A DNA stretch of 64,000 nt, taken from the NCBI GenBank assembly GCA_023374025.1, contig SIJG01000123.1, positions 44,848 to 108,847 of the forward strand. The letters run 5' to 3'. A model generated the notes under the pieces. That model was not told the DNA's origin and did no database searches. It saw only the letters and a program-made list of their open reading frames with translations. Origin of the DNA: Heterodera schachtii (Eukaryota > Nematoda > Chromadorea > Rhabditida > Heteroderidae). Shown piece by piece: positions 56,477 to 64,000 of this stretch. The stretch's first letter is position 1. Every line of letters begins with the position of its first letter. Position numbers and translations under genes: made by a program.

Positions 56477-59400
56477 CACAAAATAATTAGGAGAATAAAC
56501 TGTTTGCGAAAAGAAATCTAAACCAAAATTACATTCTGTTGTCCCAATTGTTCACTGTGACAAAAAGGTGGGAGATTAATGAAAATTGCATATGTTCCGA
56601 GAAGCACAAATAAATGGTGAACTTGTCTTTTGTTTCTATGCTTGTTTAGGAACAGAAACATTTAATTGTTTTATTTAGTGTCTTTATTTTATTGGAATAT
56701 CTCTTCCAGAAAGTTAAAAAATTTGAAATGTGACCGGAAAAGCCAAAAATTTCAATGTCTTTAATAATTAAGAGAAAAAATTTTCATTTAAATGATTTTA
56801 TTTTTCCCATGATAGTCTGCTAATATGAAGACTGATTTACATAAATGTGATTTATCGGCACAAAGTATAAATTAATTAGGAGAATAAACTGTTTGCGAAA
56901 AGAAATCTAAACCAAAATTACATTCTGTTGTCCCAATTGTTCACTGTGACAAAAAGGTGGGAGATTAATGAAAATTGCATTTCGAGAAGCACAAATAAAT
57001 GGTGAACATTGTCTTTTGTTTCTATGCTTGTTTAGGAACAGAAACATTTAATTGTTTTATTTAGTGTCTTTATTTTATTGGAATATCTCTTCCAGAAAGT
57101 TAAAAAATTTGAAATGTGACCGGAAAAGCCAAAAATTTCAATGTCTTTAATAATTAAGAGAAAAAATTTTTCTTTTAAATGATTTTTTTATTTTTCCCAG
57201 GATAGTCTGCTAATATCAAGACTGATTTACATAAATGTGATTTATCGGCACAAAGTATAAATTAATTAGGAGAATAAACTGTTTGCGAAAAGAAATCTAA
57301 ACCAAAATTACATTCTGTTGTCCCAATTGTTCACTGTGACAAAAAGGTGGGAGATTAATGAAAATTGCATATGTTCCGAGAAGCACAAATAAATGGTGAA
57401 CTTGTCTTTTGTTTCTATGCTTGTTTAGGAACAGAAACATTTAATTGTTTTATTTAGTGTCTTTATTTTATTGGAATATCTCTTCCAGAAAGTTAAAAAA
57501 TTTGAAATGTGACCGGAAAATGCCAAAAATTTCAATCTTTTTAATAATTAAGAGAAAAAATTTTCATTTAAATGATTTTTTATTTTTCCCATGATAGTCT
57601 GCTAATATGAAGACTGATTTACATAAATGTGATTTATCGGCACAAAGTATAAATTAATTAGGAGAATAAACTGTTTGCGAAAAGAAATCTAAACCAAAAT
57701 TACATTCTGTTGTCCCAATTGTTCACTGTGACAAAAAGGTGGGAGATTAATGAAAATTGCATATGTTCCGAGAAGCACAAATAAATGGTGAACTTGTCTT
57801 TTGTTTCTATGCTTGTTTAGGAACAGAAACATTTAATTGTTTTATTTAGTGTCTTTATTTTATTGGAATATCTCTTCCAGAAAGTTAAAAAATTTGAAAT
57901 GTGACCGGAAATGCCAAAAATTTCAATCTTTTTAATAATTAAGAGAAAAAATTTTCATTTAAATGATTTTTTTATTTTTCCCATGATAGTCTGCTAATAT
58001 GAAGACTGATTTACATAAATGTGATTTATCGGCACAAAGTATAAATTAATTAGGAGAATAAACTGTTTGCGAAAAGAAATCTAAACCAAATTACATTCTG
58101 TTGTCCCAATTGTTCACTGTGACAAAAGGTGGGAGATTAATGAAAATTGCATATGTTCCGAGAAGCACAAATAAATGGTGAACTTGTCTTTTGTTTCTAT
58201 GCTTGTTTAGGAACAGAAACATTTAATTGTTTTATTTAGTGTCTTTATTTTATTGGAATATCTCTTCCAGAAAGTTAAAAAATTTGAAATGTGACCGGAA
58301 ATGCCAAAAATTTCAATCTTTTTAATAATTAAGAGAAAAAATTTTTCATTTAAATGATTTTTTTATTTTTCCCATGATAGTCTGCTAATATGAAGACTGA
58401 TTTACATAAATGTGATTTATCGGCACAAAGTATAAATTAATTAGGAGAATAAACTGTTTGCGAAAAGAAATCTAAACCAAATTACATTCTGTTGTCCCAA
58501 TTGGTCACTGTGACAAAAAGGTGGGGGATTAATGAAAATTGCATATGTTCCGAGAAGCACAAATAAATGGTGAACTTGTCTTTTGTTTCTATGCTTGTTT
58601 AGGAACAGAAACATTTAATTGTTTTATTTAGTGTCTTTATTTTATTGGAATATCTCTTCCAGAAAGTTAAAAAATTTGAAATGTGACCGGAAATGCCAAA
58701 AATTTCAATCTTTTTAATAATTAAGAGAAAAAATTTTTCATTTAAATGATTTTTTTATTTTTCCCATGATAGTCTGCTAATATGAAGACTGATTTACATA
58801 AATGTGATTTATCGGCACAAAGTATAAATTAATTAGGAGAATAAACTGTTTGCGAAAAGAAATCTAAACCAAATTACATTCTGTTGTCCCAATTGTTCAC
58901 TGTGACAAAAAGGTGGGAGATTAATGAAAATTGCATATGTTCCGAGAAGCACAAATAAATGGTGAACATGTCTTTTGTTTCTATGCTTGTTTAGGAACAG
59001 AAACATTTAATTGTTTTATTTAGTGTCTTTATTTTATTGGAATATCTCTTCCAGAAAGTTAAAAAATTTGAAATGTGACCGGAAATGCCAAAAATTTCAA
59101 TCTTTTTAATAATTAAGAGAAAAAATTTTTCATTTAAATGATTTTTTTATTTTTCCCATGATAGTCTGCTAATATGAAGACTGATTTACATAAATGTGAT
59201 TTATCGGCACAAAGTATAAATTAATTAGGAGAATAAACTGTTTGCGAAAAGAAATCTAAACCAAATTACATTCTGTTGTCCCAACTGTTCACTGTGACAA
59301 AAAGGTGGGAGATTAATGAAAATTGCATATGTTTCGAGAAGCACAAATAAATGGTGAACATGTCTTTTATTTCTATGCTTGTTTAGGAACAGAAACATTT

Positions 59401-62400
59401 AATTGTTTTATTTAGTGTCTTTATTTTATTGGAATATCTCTTCCAGAAAGTTAAAAAATTTGAAATGTGACCGGAAATGCCAAAAATTTCAATCTTTTTA
59501 ATAATTAAGAGAAAAAATTTTTCATTTAAATGATTTTTTTATTTTTCCCATGATAGTCTGCTAATATGAAGACTGATTTACATAAATGTGATTTATCGGC
59601 ACAAAGTATAAATTAATTAGGAGAATAAACTGTTTGCGAAAAGAAATCTAAACCAAATTACATTCTGTTGTCCCAATTGTTCACTGTGACAAAAAGGTGG
59701 GAGATTAATGAAAATTGCATATGTTCCGAGAAGCACAAATAAATGGTGAACATGTCTTTTGTTTCTATGCTTGTTTAGGAACAGAAACATTTAATTGTTT
59801 TATTTAGTGTCTTTATTTTATTGGAATATCTCTTCCAGAAAGTTAAAAAATTTGAAATGTGACCGGAAATGCCAAAAATTTCAATCTTTTTAATAATTAA
59901 GAGAAAAAATTTTTCATTTAAATGATTTTTTTTATTTTTCCCATGATAGTCTGCTAATATGAAGACTGATTTACATAAATGTGATTTATCGGCACAAAGT
60001 ATAAATTAATTAGGAGAATAAACTGTTTGCGAAAAGAAATCTAAACCAAAATTACATTCTGTTGTCCCAATTGTTCACTGTGACAAAAAGGTGGGAGATT
60101 AATGAAAATTGCATATGTTCCGAGAAGCACAAATAAATGGTGAACATGTCTTTTGTTTCTATGCTTGTTTAGGAACAGAAACATTTAATTGTTTTATTTA
60201 GTGTCTTTATTTTATTGGAATATCTCTTCCAGAAAGTTAAAAAATTTGAAATGTGACCGGAAATGCCAAAAATTTCAATCTTTTTAATAATTAAGAGAAA
60301 AAATTTTCATTTAAATGATTTTTTTATTTTTCCCATGATAGTCTGCTAATATGAAGACTGATTTACATAAATGTGATTTATCGGCACAAAGTATAAATTA
60401 ATTAGGAGAATAAACTGTTTGCGAAAAGAAATCTAAACCAAATTACATTCTGTTGTCCCAATTGTTCACTGTGACAAAAAGGTGGGAGATTAATGAAAAT
60501 TGCATATGTTCCGAGAAGCACAAATAAATGGTGAACATGTCTTTTGTTTCTATGCTTGTTTAGGAACAGAAACATTTAATTGTTTTATTTAGTGTCTTTA
60601 TTTTATTGGAATATCTCTTCCAGAAAGTTAAAAAATTTGAAATGTGACCGGAAATGCCAAAAATTTCAATCTTTTTAATAATTAAGAGAAAAAATTTTCA
60701 TTTAAATGATTTTTTTATTTTTCCCATGATAGTCTGCTAATATGAAGACTGATTTACATAAATGTGATTTATCGGCACAAAGTATAAATTAATTAGGAGA
60801 ATAAACTGTTTGCGAAAAGAAATCTAAACCAAATTACATTCTGTTGTCCCAATTGTTCACTGTGACAAAAAGGTGGGAGATTAATGAAAATTGCATATGT
60901 TTCGAGAAGCACAAATAAATGGTGAACATGTCTTTTGTTTCTATGCTTGTTTAGGAACAGAAACATTTAATTGTTTTATTTAGTGTCTTTATTTTATTGG
61001 AATATCTCTTCCAGAAAGTTAAAAAATTTGAAATGTGACCGGAAATGCCAAAAATTTCAATCTTTTTAATAATTAAGAGAAAAAATTTTCATTTAAATGA
61101 TTTTTTTATTTTTCCCATGATAGTCTGCTAATATGAAGACTGATTTACATAAATGTGATTTATCGGCACAAAGTATAAATTAATTAGGAGAATAAACTGT
61201 TTGCGAAAAGAAATCTAAACCAAATTACATTCTGTTGTCCCAATTGTTCACTGTGACAAAAAGGTGGGAGATTAATGAAAATTGCATATGTTCCGAGAAG
61301 CACAAATAAATGGTGAACATGTCTTTTGTTTCTATGCTTGTTTAGGAACAGAAACATTTAATTGTTTTATTTAGTGTCTTTATTTTATTGGAATATCTCT
61401 TCCAGAAAGTTAAAAAATTTGAAATGTGACCGGAAATGCCAAAAATTTCAATCTTTTTAATAATTAAGAGAAAAAATTTTTCATTTAAATGATTTTTTTA
61501 TTTTTCCCATGATAGTCTGCTAATATGAAGACTGATTTACATAAATGTGATTTATCGGCACAAAGTATAAATTAATTAGGAGAATAAACTGTTTGCGAAA
61601 AGAAATCTAAACCAAATTACATTCTGTTGTCCCAATTGTTCACTGTGACAAAAAGGTGGGAGATTAATGAAAATTGCATATGTTCCGAGAAGCACAAATA
61701 AATGGTGAACATGTCTTTTGTTTCTATGCTTGTTTAGGAACAGAAACATTTAATTGTTTTATTTAGTGTCTTTATTTTATTGGAATATCTCTTCCAGAAA
61801 GTTAAAAAATTTGAAATGTGACCGGAAATGCCAAAAATTTCAATCTTTTTAATAATTAAGAGAAAGAATTTTCATTTAAATGATTTTTTTATTTTTCCCA
61901 TGATAGTCTGCTAATATGAAGACTGATTTACATAAATGTGATTTATCGGCACAAAGTATAAATTAATTAGGAGAATAAACTGTTTGCGAAAAGAAATCTA
62001 AACCAAATTACATTCTGTTGTCCCAATTGTTCACTGTGACAAAAAGGTGGGAGATTAATGAAAATTGCATATGTTCCGAGAAGCACAAATAAATGGTGAA
62101 CATGTCTTTTGTTTCTATGCTTGTTTAGGAACAGAAACATTTAATTGTTTTATTTAGTGTCTTTATTTTATTGGAATATCTCTTCCAGAAAGTTAAAAAA
62201 TTTGAAATGTGACCGGAAATGCCAAAAATTTCAATCTTTTTAATAATTAAGAGAAAAAATTTTCATTTAAATGATTTTTTTATTTTTCCCATGATAGTCT
62301 GCTAATATGAAGACTGATTTACATAAATGTGATTTATCGGCACAAAGTATAAATTAATTAGGAGAATAAACTGTTTGCGAAAAGAAATCTAAACCAAATT

Positions 62401-63571
62401 ACATTCTGTTGTCCCAATTGTTCACTGTGACAAAAAGGTGGGAGATTAATGAAAATTGCATATGTTCCGAGAAGCACAAATAAATGGTGAACATGTCTTT
62501 TGTTTCTATGCTTGTTTAGGAACAGAAACATTTAATTGTTTTATTTAGTGTCTTTATTTTATTGGAATATCTCTTCCAGAAAGTTAAAAAATTTGAAATG
62601 TGACCGGAAATGCCAAAAATTTCAATCTTTTTAATAATTAAGAGAAAAAATTTTCATTTAAATGATTTTTTTATTTTTCCCATGATAGTCTGCTAATATG
62701 AAGACTGATTTACATAAATGTGATTTATCGGCACAAAGTATAAATTAATTAGGAGAATAAACTGTTTGCGAAAAGAAATCTAAACCAAAATTACATTCTG
62801 TTGTCCCAATTGTTCACTGTGACAAAAAGGTGGGAGATTAATGAAAATTGCATATGTTCCGAGAAGCACAAATAAATGGTGAACATGTCTTTTATTTCTA
62901 TGCTTGTTTAGGAACAGAAACATTTAATTGTTTTATTTAGTGTCTTTATTTTATTGGAATATCTTTTCCAGAAAGTTAAAAAATTAGAAATGTGACCGGA
63001 AATGCCAAAAATTTCAATCTTTTTAATAATTAAGAGAAAAAATTTTTCTTTAAATGATTTTTTTATTTTTCCCATGATCGTCTGCTAATATGAAGACTGA
63101 TTTACATAAATGTGATTTATCGGCACAAAGTATAAATTAATTAGGAGAATAAACTGTTTGCGAAAAGAAATCTAAACCAAATTACATTCTGTTGTCCCAA
63201 TTGTTCACTATGACAAAAAGGTGGGAGATTAATGAAAATTGCATATGTTCGAGAAGCACAAATAAATGGTGAACATGTCTTTTGTTTCTATGCTTGTTTA
63301 GGAACAGAAACATTTAATTGTTTTATTTAGTGTCTTTATTTTATTGGAATATCTCTTCCAGAAAGTTAAAAAATTTGAAATGTGACCGGAAATGCCAAAA
63401 ATTTCAATCTTTTTAATAATTAAGAGAAAAGAATTTTCATTTAAATGATTTTTTTATTTTTCCCATGATAGTCTGCTAATATGAAGACTGATTTACATAA
63501 ATGTGATTTATCGGCACAAAGTATAAATTAATTAGGAGAATAAACTGTTTGCGAAAAGAAATCTAAACCAA
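56477..63571. repeat. Satellite array, unit about 392 bp, 18 full units plus a partial unit
   Basis: The anchor TTAGGAGAATAAACTGTTTG recurs 19 times, its G falling at 56490, 56879, 57269, 57661, 58053, 58444 and so on to 63535. Spacing runs from 389 to 393 bp. Units are nearly identical. Differences concentrate in the first few units (for example GAACTTGTCTT in units 1 and 3-6 against GAACATGTCTT later, and GGAAAAGCC in units 1-2 against GGAAATGCC). Each unit has an internal inverted repeat TTGAAAT...ATTTCAA. No coding frame. The array runs into the assembly gap, so its true length is unknown. Confidence 0.97.
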
Positions 63572-64000
63572 NNNNNNNNNNNNNNNNNNNNNNNNNNNNN
63601 NNNNNNNNNNNNNNNNNNNNNNNNNNNNNNNNNNNNNNNNNNNNNNNNNNNNNNNNNNNNNNNNNNNNNNNNNNNNNNNNNNNNNNNNNNNNNNNNNNNN
63701 NNNNNNNNNNNNNNNNNNNNNNNNNNNNNNNNNNNNNNNNNNNNNNNNNNNNNNNNNNNNNNNNNNNNNNNNNNNNNNNNNNNNNNNNNNNNNNNNNNNN
63801 NNNNNNNNNNNNNNNNNNNNNNNNNNNNNNNNNNNNNNNNNNNNNNNNNNNNNNNNNNNNNNNNNNNNNNNNNNNNNNNNNNNNNNNNNNNNNNNNNNNN
63901 NNNNNNNNNNNNNNNNNNNNNNNNNNNNNNNNNNNNNNNNNNNNNNNNNNNNNNNNNNNNNNNNNNNNNNNNNNNNNNNNNNNNNNNNNNNNNNNNNNNN
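63572..64000. other. Assembly gap (N)
   Basis: 429 undetermined bases. The gap starts inside the 19th satellite unit, so it is most likely unresolved satellite. Confidence 0.99.

Noticed and set aside
56477..63571. Possible multi-copy gene array (for example 5S rRNA or histone-like)
   Set aside because: The unit has no A/C boxes, rRNA-like core or open frame; it behaves as a plain satellite.

Overview
The window is AT-rich eukaryotic (invertebrate) DNA with very few genes. I see no bacterial features: no operons, Shine-Dalgarno sites or CRISPR arrays. A nematode is the best guess, because introns are very short (41-57 bp in the best-supported gene pair), one likely GC-AG intron is present, a BTB-domain gene has been locally duplicated, and the mobile elements are Ty3 (Mag-like) and BEL/Pao retroelements plus many non-autonomous TIR elements. 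The species cannot be named from sequence alone.

Layout. 1-7.2 kb: AT-rich DNA with three non-autonomous TIR elements (482-862, 2706-3960, 5269-6259) and a tandemly duplicated exon-like segment (about 1.5-2.3 kb). 7.3-9.95 kb: a GC-richer island holding a decayed BEL/Pao integrase region on the minus strand, a candidate LTR-like promoter, and two short exon-like pieces on the plus strand. 10-35 kb: mostly AT-rich non-coding DNA with a second GGGACC-type element (15671-16612), a tRNA-derived SINE-like unit (about 17.24-17.57 kb), a spliced gene fragment (20182-20643), two more TIR elements (23420-23759, 24387-25316), and a composite palindromic repeat locus (27.76-30.68 kb) with other elements nested in it. 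35079-39878: a young, nearly complete Ty3-type LTR retrotransposon of 4,800 bp. It has 241-bp LTRs, a 5-bp target duplication and all pol domains, but three frameshifts. 40-52 kb: AT-rich DNA with a foldback element (42166-42705), a small TIR element (45491-45800) and isolated weak exon candidates. 52.2-56.4 kb: a BTB/POZ gene on the minus strand and an inverted, broken partial copy on the plus strand, separated by a TIR element and a palindromic MITE. 56.48-63.57 kb: a homogenised satellite array with a unit of about 392 bp (18 full units and part of a 19th), running into an assembly gap (63572-64000).

The most unusual signal is a shared internal module of about 130 bp. It is built on a GC-rich imperfect palindrome of the form CCGGCGGCGCCTATCGGC plus its arm, and it sits in the middle of six non-autonomous elements whose termini differ (TAGAGACCGG, TAGAGTAGCAC, TAGAGTGCAGC, TACCGTATTTT, CAGGGTTGCC, CAGGGCTGCC). 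Several of these elements have perfect 8-bp target duplications, which points to hAT-type mobilisation. No transposase gene is visible here, so all are presumably moved in trans.
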